64,000 bases of DNA from Pseudomonas knackmussii B13. GTDB taxonomy: Bacteria; Pseudomonadota; Gammaproteobacteria; Pseudomonadales; Pseudomonadaceae. The notes below the pieces were generated by a model. The model did not search any database and was not told where the DNA came from. It saw only the letters and a list, made by a program, of their open reading frames with translations. Location of the stretch: NCBI RefSeq assembly GCF_000689415.1, contig NZ_HG322950.1, forward strand, positions 4,099,501 to 4,163,500, in the 5' to 3' direction. A program made the translations under genes and the position numbers. Positions 41,242 through 55,562 of this stretch are shown here, in pieces (positions within the stretch are counted from its first letter, which is position 1; each line of letters starts with the position of its first letter).

Positions 41242-41547
41242 TCAGCTGATCTGGAACAACTGCTCGAAGTTGGAGATGGAAAGGATCTTGCGCACATCCG
41301 GGCTGCACTGGGTCAGGCGGATTTGCGCATGCTCGCCGCCGGCGTGGTCGCGCAGCAGCAGGAGCATGCCCAGGGCGGAGCTGTCCAGGTAGGTTGCGCC
41401 CTTGAGATCGATCACATAGCGCTTGGGGGTGATCTCGATGCGCTCGTAGGCATCGCGGAATTCCTGGTGCGCGCCGAAATCGAATCGGCCCTGTACCACG
41501 ATGGTCAGCTCCTGCCCGTCGGCCGATGGAACGGAAGTGATGGCCAT
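41242..41547 (-). CDS. hsbA: Anti-sigma factor antagonist HsbA
   Basis: 101-residue STAS-domain protein. The phosphorylatable serine is in ATYLDSSALGMLLL (S56/S57). In P. aeruginosa unphosphorylated HsbA binds the anti-sigma factor FlgM and promotes motility, and the phosphorylated form partners the cyclase HsbD. GGGAGA precedes the ATG. First gene of hsbA-hsbR-hptB, 19 bp before hsbR. Confidence 0.92.
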   Translation of the reverse strand: MAITSVPSADGQELTIVVQGRFDFGAHQEFRDAYERIEITPKRYVIDLKGATYLDSSALGMLLLLRDHAGGEHAQIRLTQCSPDVRKILSISNFEQLFQIS

Positions 41548-41596
41548 GGTGATCTCCCTGCTGAAATGGCTACGCGTCGTGAGTGGGAACATTTAG

Positions 41597-42060
41597 CAGC
41601 TTGTCCGGGCCCCGGCAACTTACCGGGTGGCCCGCTGCCATTGTGCGCCGGGCCGGTTACAAGCTGGCGTCAGGGTTTAGTCTGCCCTTTCGTGATCCCG
41701 CGCCCGCATACCTCCGTCATCCTCGCGAACGCGGGGATCCAATTGATTGGTTTAGCGCGCCGCTTTGGCGCGTTCGGATGTTTCTTGTTTCGCCCCCTCG
41801 GGCGACCTACTTTGGCAAACGACCCAAAGTAGGCAAAGGTCTTGCCCCGACATACGGGTCCGGCGGAGCCGGACTTCCCTCGCACATCCCCACGCACCCG
41901 GAGGCCCGCCCCGACAGTACGTCCCTGTACTGGTCGGGGCTTTTGCGACATCCATGTCGCGCAACCTCCTCTGCGTGGGCTTTGCTCGGCCTTCTGTAAG
42001 GGGCGTTCGGCGCGTGTGGATGTCTCGCTGGAAATCCCAAGAGCGAAGCGCGCTTGCGCT
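41597..42060. other. Intergenic region full of hairpins, no credible gene
   Basis: About 460 bp upstream of hsbA. It contains a chain of inverted repeats: CCTCGCGAACGCGGGGA (near 41714), CCTACTTTGG facing CCAAAGTAGG (near 41807-41835), GTCCGGC facing GCCGGAC (near 41857), and a CCCCGAC/GTCGGGG long stem around a GTAC core (near 41910-41940). Several frames are open but they read through the palindromes on both strands, so I treat it as structured repeat DNA. The hsbA promoter must lie at its left end. Confidence 0.6.
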
Positions 42061-42064
42061 TTTC

Positions 42065-42151
42065 GTAGGAGCGGATTTATCCGCGAATCGCGGGCATGGC
42101 CCGCTCCTACAGGCGACATTGTCGTGGGGATTTTCGCGGATGAATCTCCTA
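42065..42151. repeat. REP-like cluster at the 3' end of the AraC gene
   Basis: A full unit (42065-42110, GTAGGAGCGGATTTATCC ... CGCTCCTAC) is followed by a partial unit (about 42132-42152) whose GTAGGAG end, read leftward, supplies the TAG stop of the AraC-type gene at 42149. Confidence 0.85.
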
Positions 42152-43153
42152 CCGCGCGCCTCGCTCGCGGTATTCGCCTGGCGTCACGCCGAACCAGCGG
42201 CGAAAGGCGCGGAAGAAGTTGCTGGGTTCGGAGAAGCCGAGCAGGTAGGCGATTTCCAGCAGGGTCATGTGCGGTGTCGCCAGGTATTGCTGGGCGAGTT
42301 CGCGGCGGGTGTCGTCGAGCAGTTGCTGGTAGCTGCTGCCCTCCTCCTGAAGGCGCCGCTGCAGGGTGCGTTCGGACAGGTGCAGCGCCTCGGCCACCGC
42401 CTCGCGCTTGGGCTCGCCTTGCGGCAGCAGGCGGCACAGCACCTGGCGGGTCTGGTGGCTGAAGCGGCTGCTTTCGAAGCGCGCCAGGTACTCACCGGCG
42501 AAACGGTCGTGCAGGCGCGCCAGCTCCGCGTTGGCGGTGGGCAGCGGGGCATCCATGTCGGCGTGGGAGAAGAGCATCGCGCAGTGCGTCTGGCCGAATT
42601 TCAGCGGCGCCTCGAACAGCGCCGCATAGGGCGTGACATCCCGCGGCGGCTCGCCGGCCAGCTGCACTTCCAGCGGCCGGATCTGCCGGCCGGTGATCCA
42701 GCGCACCAGGCCGATCAGGCTGGCCAGCGAGCATTCGGCACTCTGCCTCGCCGGCTGCAGGCGGTCGCCGTGGACCTGCACGCTGAACAGGCAGCCCTCG
42801 GGCTGGCGGCGGAAGCTCAGGTCGGCGCCCTCGGCGATGATCCGCTGGTAGCGTTCCAGGCGCTCGAAGCCCTCGGCGAGGTTGCGGCTGGACATCAGCG
42901 CATAGCCCACCACCGGAAACGCCGGGGTATGCACACGGGCGATGTTGAGGGCGATGGCCGGGTTGCCGCTACGCTGCACGGCGAGCTGCCACAGACGCGT
43001 CATGTCGTCCTGCGGGAAGCGCGCATCGGGGTCGTCCAGCGCCGCGTAGTCCAGCCCCAGCTCGGCGAACAGGGCGCGCCCGTCCAGGCCTTCCAGCTCG
43101 ATGGCGAGGACCATGCCGCGCACCCAGCTGGACAGTGTCGTACGCTCAGGCAT
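42149..43153 (-). CDS. AraC-family transcriptional regulator
   Basis: 334 residues. An N-terminal Arabinose_bd-type ligand domain (about 20-200) precedes a C-terminal double helix-turn-helix with ALHLSERTLQRRLQEEGSSY and LLGFSEPSNFFRAFRRWFGV. This is the OruR/ArgR-like layout seen in many Pseudomonas catabolic regulators; the ligand is unknown. MPERTTLSSWVRGM at 43153 is the likely start. The last codons end at a TAG belonging to a REP-like repeat. No catabolic gene lies next to it on the same strand, so the target is not evident. Confidence 0.85.
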   Translation of the reverse strand: MPERTTLSSWVRGMVLAIELEGLDGRALFAELGLDYAALDDPDARFPQDDMTRLWQLAVQRSGNPAIALNIARVHTPAFPVVGYALMSSRNLAEGFERLERYQRIIAEGADLSFRRQPEGCLFSVQVHGDRLQPARQSAECSLASLIGLVRWITGRQIRPLEVQLAGEPPRDVTPYAALFEAPLKFGQTHCAMLFSHADMDAPLPTANAELARLHDRFAGEYLARFESSRFSHQTRQVLCRLLPQGEPKREAVAEALHLSERTLQRRLQEEGSSYQQLLDDTRRELAQQYLATPHMTLLEIAYLLGFSEPSNFFRAFRRWFGVTPGEYRERGAR

Positions 43154-43291
43154 CTCGATTCTTCTTGTACTCGGCCGCGCCAGGGCGGCCAGGGGAATGG
43201 CGGGGTTGGATACTAAACTGGCTGCATGGGTCATCCGCAAGTAGCGGCGCCGTCCCTACACTGGGCCGACCACGACAACAGGAGGTGCGCC

Positions 43292-43609
43292 ATGGCCACC
43301 GACACCGCCGAGCGTTTCCGCAGTTTCGCCGAGTTCTACCCCTACTACCTGCAGGAGCACAGCAACGCGACCTGCCGCCGCCTGCACTACGTCGGCAGCC
43401 TGCTGGTGCTGACGATCCTCGCCTACGCCGTGATCGGCGGCCACTGGGCCTGGCTGTTCGCCCTGCCCTTCGCCGGCTACGGCTTCGCCTGGGTGGGCCA
43501 TTTCGTCTTCGAGAAGAACCGCCCCGCCACCTTCCAGTACCCGCTGTGGTCGTTCATGGGCGATTGGGTGATGCTCAAGGATGCCTTTACCGGGCGGATT
43601 CGGTTCTGA
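43292..43609 (+). CDS. Mpo1-like (DUF962) membrane protein
   Basis: 105 residues. Family features are FYPYYLQEHSNATCRRLHYVG near the N-terminus, with HS and H residues, and GHFVFEKNRPATFQYPLWS near the C-terminus. Two hydrophobic stretches (about 34-68) suggest membrane association. The yeast founder Mpo1 is an iron-dependent dioxygenase in 2-hydroxy fatty acid oxidation; the bacterial role is unproven. AGGAGGT precedes the ATG perfectly. It is divergent from the AraC gene. Confidence 0.85.
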   Translation: MATDTAERFRSFAEFYPYYLQEHSNATCRRLHYVGSLLVLTILAYAVIGGHWAWLFALPFAGYGFAWVGHFVFEKNRPATFQYPLWSFMGDWVMLKDAFTGRIRF

Positions 43610-43620
43610 GGTTGGATGTT

Positions 43621-43644
43621 GGGTCCCCGCGAGCGCGGGGGCCC
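43621..43644. repeat. Palindrome between converging genes
   Basis: GGGTCCCCGCG and CGCGGGGGCCC form a long GC stem in the 37-bp gap between the Mpo1-like gene and lhr. It may act as a weak two-way terminator; it also belongs to the GGGTCC/CGCGGGGA small palindrome group. Confidence 0.55.
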
Positions 43645-43646
43645 AA

Positions 43647-47978
<4,332 letters not shown>

Positions 47979-48088
47979 GCAGGCAAATATGGTGGCGGTG
48001 CACAAAGTGCTCAAGGACCGCCGATCACTCCTCGCCGCTGAACAATGCAAGCGCTACCCTGCGCGAATCTTCCTGCGGACCCGCCCGA

Positions 48089-48460
48089 ATGAGCCTGAAA
48101 GACCGCGATTGGTACTGGCAGAACGTCAACAACCCCGGCAAGAACGGCGAACCGCCGCCGGGCCGCGAGCGCAACTGGCGCCGCGCGCTCAAGCACGTGC
48201 TGCAACTGGCGCTGCTGATCGCCCTGGGCGTGGGCGCCTGGCAGCTCTGGCACGACCCGGCCGGTCGCCAATGGACCGATGCGCGCTGGCATGCCCTGCT
48301 CGGCCGCCTCGGCATGGAGCAGCAGGCGGCGGGCAGCCCGGCCCGCCCCGACAAGTACGGCGACAGCCCGCGGACCATGGCCGAGTGCATCAAGCCCGGC
48401 AACCTGATCGACGACGAAGTTCGCGCCTGCGTGAAGGGCTACCGGGTGAAGACCTGGTAA
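48089..48460 (+). CDS. Small single-pass membrane protein, unknown function
   Basis: 123 residues. A basic N-terminus (GRERNWRRALKHV) precedes one membrane helix (about 36-52, LQLALLIALGVGAWQLW), and the C-terminal part is polar with two cysteines in MAECIKPGNLIDDEVRACVKGY. The orientation suggests the C-terminal domain is periplasmic, where the cysteines could pair. It is divergent from lhr (110-bp gap) and converges on the large membrane protein gene with 12 bases between. I do not recognise a family. Confidence 0.75.
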   Translation: MSLKDRDWYWQNVNNPGKNGEPPPGRERNWRRALKHVLQLALLIALGVGAWQLWHDPAGRQWTDARWHALLGRLGMEQQAAGSPARPDKYGDSPRTMAECIKPGNLIDDEVRACVKGYRVKTW

Positions 48461-48472
48461 CCCTCCCCCGCC

Positions 48473-51400
48473 CTAGAACTTGGCCAGGTTGAGCACGTCG
48501 ATGATCGCCGTGCCGCCCAGGCCGGTCAGCGACAGCAGCAAGGCGCGCACCAACGGCTCCTCCGTGTAGCGCGAGAAGGCGCCGGTCTTCAGGTTGACGA
48601 TGCGTTCGCGAATCAGCGGGAGCTTGGCGTAGAGCGGTTCGCTGCCGTTCTGCTTCAGCAACTGCGCGTCTATGTGCTGCAAGGCCAGGGCCCGGGCCTT
48701 TTCCGCCGCGCGACGCAAGGACAGCGCAGAGCAGAACAGGATCAGGCCGGTGATGCCGAAGGAAATCACCAGCCCCGGCGGGGTCGGCCAGTTGTCGAAC
48801 AGGCTGCTGCGCGAAACGATGAGGATCAGCAGCACCAGCGTCGGCGCGTAGATCAACCGGCTCACCGCCGCGGTGCGCTGGGCGATCAGGGTGACGTCGA
48901 CCCAGTCGTCGATGCAGGCATGCTGGTCGATGCCGAACATGGCGCGGTGTTCGTCGCGCAGTTTCTTCGGCCAGATCCCGTGGTGGCCGATCAGCTGGCG
49001 AATGAAGCGGATCAGCAGGAAGTTGGCGTCGACCACCCAGAACACCAGCAGCTGGAACGCGAGTGTCGGCAGCATCCAGATGGCCTTGCCCCATAGCAGA
49101 TCGCCGCGCACCGGGCTGGCGTCCATGGGCCAGAGGATGTAGAGCACGCCGCTGAGCAGGGCGAAGGTCCAGGTCGCCAGGATCGCGCGCAGCAACCGCG
49201 CACCGAAGGCGCCGCCCAGGCAATGCTCCTGCCAGAACGCCGCGATATCGAGCTTCGGACGGCCGTCGCTGCCCGCGTAGGGCACATCGCAACCCGCGTC
49301 GGCCATCTTCTCGACGCTGTTTCGCGACAAGGGGAACAGGATCAGCGCGAGGTAATTGCCCAGTTCACGCGCCCAGGAGTTCTCGCCTGCCGACTTGGCA
49401 GCACTGCCAGTGGCCGCCTGGTCCTTTTCCGCCGGCGCAAGACCGCGCCAGCGGGGGAAACGGCCCATCAACGTGGCCGGTTTGACCTGCAGGCTGAACT
49501 CCCTTTCGATCTGCTGCCGGTTCAGGCGCAGGCAACGCCAGCCCCAGGCCAGCGCCGAGATCGAGATGAGCAGCGCCAGCAGGCGCAGGGCGATGGTCGG
49601 CCAGGCGCTGATGCCCTCGAAGAGGAACATCGGTTCGCCCAATCCATACTCGGTGAGCGCGCGCCGCGACTGGTAGCCCCAGAGCAGCGCGAGGACGAAG
49701 ACCACGGCCGGCAGTACCAGGTAGTAGGCCGAGGAATCGAACAGGCTGGGCGGCAGGGCCGTCTCCTGCTTCGTCTCCGCGCCCTCTTCCTGTTGCCGGC
49801 AGCGCTGCAGCTCGCGGTTGCGCCTAATCAACTGGGCCGCCAGCACGCCGAGGACGATCAGCACGAAGGTCCCCCAGATCAGTTGCACGCGCCATAGCAG
49901 CGCCGACACCCAGGCGAACAGGCCAGCGACCACGTAGAAGGCCAGCGGCAACCGGCGCACCCACAACGGCAGCTCGCCCTGCTGGGTTGCCGGGGCCTGG
50001 CGGTCATCCACCCACCACCAGCCGAGGAACAGCAGCAAGGCCGAGACCAGCACGATCAACCAATCGCCCTGCCACATGGCGAGCACGCCATCGAGCTTGC
50101 CGCGCAGCGCCTCGGTGATCTGCGGATAGGGCGGTGGCGGCGGGTCCTGCAGGCAGCTCAGGGTCATGATGTCCTGGGTCATGGCCGGGCGCCCGGCCGC
50201 CCAGGAGCGCTGGGTCCTGGGCGTCACGCAGAATTTGCCGCGATCGCCGCGCTGCTCGCTGGCCAGCGGAATGAAACCGCTGATGCCGATCTCGTAGATG
50301 CCCGGCGCCAGCAGGCTGTCGCCATCGGGGTCGAACTTCGCCTGCTTGAAGGCGAAATCGCGGGGCGACTGTGCCGCCAGCACGGCGACGAACACGGCGC
50401 TCTGCAGGCTGTCGCGGAAAGGCGGCACGTCCTGTTGCAAGGCGCGAGTCAGGGACAGGCCGAAGGGCGAGGCCAGCACCAGGTTGCGAGTGGTCTCCGC
50501 CTGCCCGCGCTGCAGCATGCGCGCATCGAGGTCGGTGGAGAAATACAGCTTGTTCGGCAGGCGAGCCTTGAGCGCCTGCAGCACCAGCAGCTTGTCGTAG
50601 GCGTCGGTGCCCAGCACGCCGATGGCGGCGATGCCGCTGTCACCGCCCTGCCGGTAGCTGTCGTCCAGCTCGGCGATGCGGTCGGCGAGGCGGCGCAGGT
50701 AGTCCAGCTGCGAATCGCCGTCGGAGCGCTCCAGCGGGCTGCGGTCGCTCAGCGGGTCCTTGGCGTCTTTCGGGGCGGCGGACGGGTCGCTCTTCGCCGC
50801 CTGATCCGGCAGGCGCCCGTCGACGCCCCGCAGGTAGCTGAAGCGCAGCACCCAGTCGTCGACCATGTCGCGATTCCCCGGCTCCAGGCGCGCCCGCTCG
50901 GCGACCTTGGCCTTGAACGATTCGGCCAGGGCGCGCGAGTAGAAGCTGTCCCATTCGGAAATCAGCGCGATGCGCCCATAGCGCGGCCAGACATCGGTGG
51001 CGGCGCAGTCATTGCCGACCCGCTGCGCCATGCCGCGCATGCATTGCATGCCCTTGACCGGGTCGACCCGGCGCAGCATCAGCTCGTCCAACAGCATGGA
51101 GGCCAGCCAGCCGTCGTCGGCGACGGTGCGCAGGAGTTTCATCGGCTTGAGAGGCGCGGCAGGCTTCTCCCCCGGCACATAACAGTTCGAGCCCGGCGCG
51201 GCGGTCCGGTCGCCGGGCATGCCACAGGTCAGCATCTTCTTCTCGGCCGTCGCCATCGGCGAATAGATCTCGACGGTGGACGTGGCATTGCCCGCCTGTT
51301 CGTCGCGATACATCTCGCGCAGCAGGGTCGAGCGGGACGGGCCCAGGACTTTCAGGACGAAGGTGTCGTCGGTTTCGCTACGACCGACCATCGGCGCCAG

Positions 51401-52030
51401 CTGCTTGCGCAGTTCGCTCAAGCGCATCAGCGGGTGGTCCATCAGGTAATCGTCCTTGACCCAGAACAGCAGCGTCCTGGCCTCCGGTTGTGCCTGGTGC
51501 TCGGCGTCGCGCGGCGGATCGAGCGGGTTGGCCACCAGCTCTTCGTAAGGCAACTCGGGCTGGTCCTTAGCGGGCGTGCTCAACACCGGGGTCTTGAAGC
51601 AGCGCATGTGCTGCTCGTCGTCCGGCACCATGTGACTGTTCTTGAAACCGGCGAGGATGGCGTAACGCGTGCGCCTGCGCAGTTCCACCTCGTCGGCGTA
51701 AGGGCCGCCTTCAATCACCGCCAGCATCACGTCGGCCTTGTGCACTGCGCCAGGCTTGTCACCGGCGATCGAGAGAACGTCGAGGCAGGGGTCTTCCTTC
51801 GCGGTCTCGGGCGTTTCCTTGAGCTTGCGCCGGTAGCGCTCCAGGGCATCGAAGGGGTCTTGCCAGAGGCGCGCCTCGATGGGCTGTTCGGCGCGGAACT
51901 GGCCGCCCAGCGGGCGCGGTTCGAGGAAGGGTGCGCGGGTCAGTGCGAATGTCGAGACGACCAGGCTGAGAATGACCGCTCCGCCGGGTATCCAGAGCGC
52001 GAGACTGCTCCCTGAGTCCTTGCTGTCCAT
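48473..52030 (-). CDS. Large multi-pass membrane protein, unknown function
   Basis: 1185 residues, codon use like its neighbours. One membrane helix at about 11-30 is followed by roughly 600 soluble residues, then about ten hydrophobic segments from 655 to the C-terminus. The soluble part has EARLWQDPF (near 52), two-lobed-looking stretches IALISEWDSFYSRAL and IAAIGVLGTDAYDKLLVL, then LYFSTDLDARML and PPFRDSLQSAVF, recalling type I periplasmic receptor folds; that resemblance is by eye only. The C-terminus has NLKTGAFSRYTEEPLVRALL then GLGGTAII. Six or more cysteines lie in the soluble region. No enzyme motif is evident. No operon partner is seen. Confidence 0.8.
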   Translation of the reverse strand: MDSKDSGSSLALWIPGGAVILSLVVSTFALTRAPFLEPRPLGGQFRAEQPIEARLWQDPFDALERYRRKLKETPETAKEDPCLDVLSIAGDKPGAVHKADVMLAVIEGGPYADEVELRRRTRYAILAGFKNSHMVPDDEQHMRCFKTPVLSTPAKDQPELPYEELVANPLDPPRDAEHQAQPEARTLLFWVKDDYLMDHPLMRLSELRKQLAPMVGRSETDDTFVLKVLGPSRSTLLREMYRDEQAGNATSTVEIYSPMATAEKKMLTCGMPGDRTAAPGSNCYVPGEKPAAPLKPMKLLRTVADDGWLASMLLDELMLRRVDPVKGMQCMRGMAQRVGNDCAATDVWPRYGRIALISEWDSFYSRALAESFKAKVAERARLEPGNRDMVDDWVLRFSYLRGVDGRLPDQAAKSDPSAAPKDAKDPLSDRSPLERSDGDSQLDYLRRLADRIAELDDSYRQGGDSGIAAIGVLGTDAYDKLLVLQALKARLPNKLYFSTDLDARMLQRGQAETTRNLVLASPFGLSLTRALQQDVPPFRDSLQSAVFVAVLAAQSPRDFAFKQAKFDPDGDSLLAPGIYEIGISGFIPLASEQRGDRGKFCVTPRTQRSWAAGRPAMTQDIMTLSCLQDPPPPPYPQITEALRGKLDGVLAMWQGDWLIVLVSALLLFLGWWWVDDRQAPATQQGELPLWVRRLPLAFYVVAGLFAWVSALLWRVQLIWGTFVLIVLGVLAAQLIRRNRELQRCRQQEEGAETKQETALPPSLFDSSAYYLVLPAVVFVLALLWGYQSRRALTEYGLGEPMFLFEGISAWPTIALRLLALLISISALAWGWRCLRLNRQQIEREFSLQVKPATLMGRFPRWRGLAPAEKDQAATGSAAKSAGENSWARELGNYLALILFPLSRNSVEKMADAGCDVPYAGSDGRPKLDIAAFWQEHCLGGAFGARLLRAILATWTFALLSGVLYILWPMDASPVRGDLLWGKAIWMLPTLAFQLLVFWVVDANFLLIRFIRQLIGHHGIWPKKLRDEHRAMFGIDQHACIDDWVDVTLIAQRTAAVSRLIYAPTLVLLILIVSRSSLFDNWPTPPGLVISFGITGLILFCSALSLRRAAEKARALALQHIDAQLLKQNGSEPLYAKLPLIRERIVNLKTGAFSRYTEEPLVRALLLSLTGLGGTAIIDVLNLAKF

Positions 52031-52428
52031 GGTCCCTCCCGAGGCGTCGGGTCGACCGTTGACGCTGCCTAGGGGCGCCGGAGGGGAGCGTCGCTGGGTC
52101 CGCCGGGCCCGGTCCTTCGCCTCGCCTACGGCGACCGGAGCGCCGCGCGGGGCCGGAGGTTATTTCCTCTCCCTTGCCGGACAAGCGTGCGGGTGAACGA
52201 CTCGCCGCTGGCCGGCCGACCTGAAGCGCCGGGCTGTGCGTAACCGCCTACGCGGGCCCTTGCGGACCGCAGCCCTGTCCGGTCGATGGAACCTCCAAGG
52301 TCAACATAGTCCAGCGCCAGAAAATTGTACAAATTTCAACCAACCCAGGCTTTCGCTACGGCTCGTCGATTCTCTGACGCGCCCTACGCCCGATGATCGA
52401 CTGGGCGTGGACCGTATGACGCTCCGCG
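52031..52428 (-). other. Intergenic region upstream of the 1185-residue membrane protein gene
   Basis: 398 bp between phhR (stop 52429) and the membrane protein gene, both leftward. The half next to that gene is very GC-rich with imperfect inverted repeats (CGCCGTAGGCGAGGCGAAGG-type). The half next to phhR has an AT patch with the palindrome TTGTACAA at about 52325. Small open frames exist but none looks coding. It should contain the promoter of the membrane protein gene. Confidence 0.45.
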
Positions 52429-54000
<1,572 letters not shown>

Positions 54001-54133
54001 GGAAAGGCCCGCTCTCTTGTACTTGCCGGGGTCCCGAGGCAGGCATTTTTCGCCTGTCGGCCGGAATTTTCCGTCAAGAATATGTGACAGATTCCGAGCG
54101 CATCAAGCCGAATTCTCGGCAACTCGCTCATGT

Positions 54134-54151
54134 CGTAACGTTTTCTTTACG
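54134..54151. promoter_or_regulatory. TyrR/PhhR box upstream of phhA
   Basis: CGTAAC-N6-TTTACG is close to the TyrR-type TGTAAA-N6-TTTACA consensus and sits in a larger dyad TCGTAA-N8-TTACGA. It lies 111 bases before the phhA start and 134 from phhR, in an AT-rich patch of the 261-bp divergent region. Confidence 0.7.
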
Positions 54152-54261
54152 AAAAGCCGCGATCTCAGCCACGTGAAGCGGGAAGCGAGGGGCTGCATCG
54201 GCACGCGAACACAGCTATCTGTGGAGCTATCACAACAACAAAGGCCTGACCCGGAGGCCCC

Positions 54262-55050
54262 ATGAAGACAACGCAGTACGTGGCCCGCCAGCCTGACGAG
54301 AACGGTTTCATCCACTACCCGGAAACCGAGCACCAGGTGTGGAACACCCTGATCACCCGCCAGCTCAAGGTGATCGAAGGCCGCGCCTGCCAGGAATACC
54401 TGGACGGCATCGAGCAGCTCGCCCTGCCCCACGACCGCATCCCGCAACTGGGCGAGATCAACCAGGTGCTCCAGGCCACCACCGGCTGGCGCGTCGCCCG
54501 CGTCCCGGCACTGATCCCGTTCCAGACCTTCTTCGAATTGCTGGCCAGCCAGCAATTCCCCGTAGCCACCTTCATCCGCACCCCGGAAGAGCTGGACTAC
54601 CTGCAGGAGCCGGACATCTTCCACGAGATCTTCGGCCACTGCCCGCTGCTGACCAACCCCTGGTTCGCCGAGTTCACCCACACCTACGGCAAGCTCGGCC
54701 TGGCTGCGAGCAAGGAAGAGCGCGTGTACCTGGCGCGGCTGTACTGGATGACCATCGAGTTCGGCCTGCTCGACACCCCGCAAGGCCGGCGCATCTACGG
54801 CGGCGGCATCCTCTCCTCGCCGAAGGAAACGGTCTACAGCCTGTCCGAGGTCCCCGAGCACCAGGCCTTCGACCCGATCGAGGCGATGCGCACGCCCTAC
54901 CGCATCGACATCCTGCAACCGCTGTACTTCGTCCTGCCGGAGCTCAAGCGCCTGTTCGAGCTGGCCCACCAGGACATCATGGCGATGGTCCGCCAGGCCA
55001 TGCAGCTGGGCCTGCATGCACCCAAGTTCCCGCCGAAGCAGGCTGCCTGA
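54262..55050 (+). CDS. phhA: Phenylalanine-4-hydroxylase
   Basis: 262 residues, the same as P. aeruginosa PhhA. Monomeric non-haem iron, pterin-dependent enzyme converting phenylalanine to tyrosine. The iron ligands are in FHEIFGHCPLL (H121, H126) and TIEFGLL (E166). First gene of phhABC; a PhhR box lies upstream. A degenerate REP-like pair separates it from phhB. Confidence 0.96.
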   Translation: MKTTQYVARQPDENGFIHYPETEHQVWNTLITRQLKVIEGRACQEYLDGIEQLALPHDRIPQLGEINQVLQATTGWRVARVPALIPFQTFFELLASQQFPVATFIRTPEELDYLQEPDIFHEIFGHCPLLTNPWFAEFTHTYGKLGLAASKEERVYLARLYWMTIEFGLLDTPQGRRIYGGGILSSPKETVYSLSEVPEHQAFDPIEAMRTPYRIDILQPLYFVLPELKRLFELAHQDIMAMVRQAMQLGLHAPKFPPKQAA

Positions 55051-55068
55051 CCCCCTCCCCGTATGGGT

Positions 55069-55166
55069 GAGTTTGCTCGCGAGGCCTTCTGGGTCCCTGC
55101 GTTCGCGGGGATGACGCAGAGGGGTCGTTCGCGAGCAACGCCCCGGCGTCCTTCTCGCTCCTACAA
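55069..55166. repeat. Degenerate REP-like pair between phhA and phhB
   Basis: GAGTTTGCTCGCGAGG and TCGTTCGCGAGCAACG arms flank a CTGCGTTCGCGGGGATGACG element, and the right end is TCTCGCTCCTAC. The arms are diverged relative to the 15177 pair. Confidence 0.6.
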
Positions 55167-55205
55167 TCAAATACCTTGCATAACGAAACCAACAAGGAGA
55201 ACCCC

Positions 55206-55562
55206 ATGAGCACCCTCAGCCAAGCCCAATGCGAAGCCTGCCGCGCCGACGCCCCGCACGTCTCCGACGATGAACTGGCCGCGCTGATCAAGCAGATTCC
55301 GGACTGGAACATCGAGGTCCGCGACGGCCACATGGAGCTGGAGCGCGTGTTCCTGTTCAAGAACTTCCGCCATGCCCTGGCCTTCACCAACGCAGTCGGC
55401 GGCATCGCCGAGGAAGTCGGCCACCACCCTGACCTGCTGACCCAGTGGGGCAAGGTCACCGTGACCTGGTGGAGCCACGAGATGAACGGCCTGCACCGCA
55501 ACGACTTCATCATGGCCGCGCGCACCGACGAGCTGGCCAAGGTCGCCGAAGGCCGCAAATGA
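55206..55562 (+). CDS. phhB: Pterin-4-alpha-carbinolamine dehydratase
   Basis: 118 residues. The active-site region EEVGHHPDLLTQWGKVTVTW (H73, H74) is intact. It regenerates the tetrahydrobiopterin-type cofactor used by PhhA. ATG at 55206 has AAGGAGA seven bases upstream; an ATG ten codons earlier is less likely. Its stop overlaps the phhC start. Confidence 0.95.
   Translation: MSTLSQAQCEACRADAPHVSDDELAALIKQIPDWNIEVRDGHMELERVFLFKNFRHALAFTNAVGGIAEEVGHHPDLLTQWGKVTVTWWSHEMNGLHRNDFIMAARTDELAKVAEGRK

Noticed and set aside
41583..41999. Open frames in the hsbA upstream region
   Set aside because: They read through hairpins on both strands, lack ribosome sites and give Arg/Pro/Ser-rich nonsense.
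52126..52332. 68-codon leftward frame upstream of the large membrane protein
   Set aside because: No ribosome site; low-complexity Arg-rich translation in a GC-rich intergenic region.
54185..54215. GGCAC...GC pair before phhA as a sigma-54 promoter
   Set aside because: The spacing between GG and GC is about two bases too long for a -24/-12 element.
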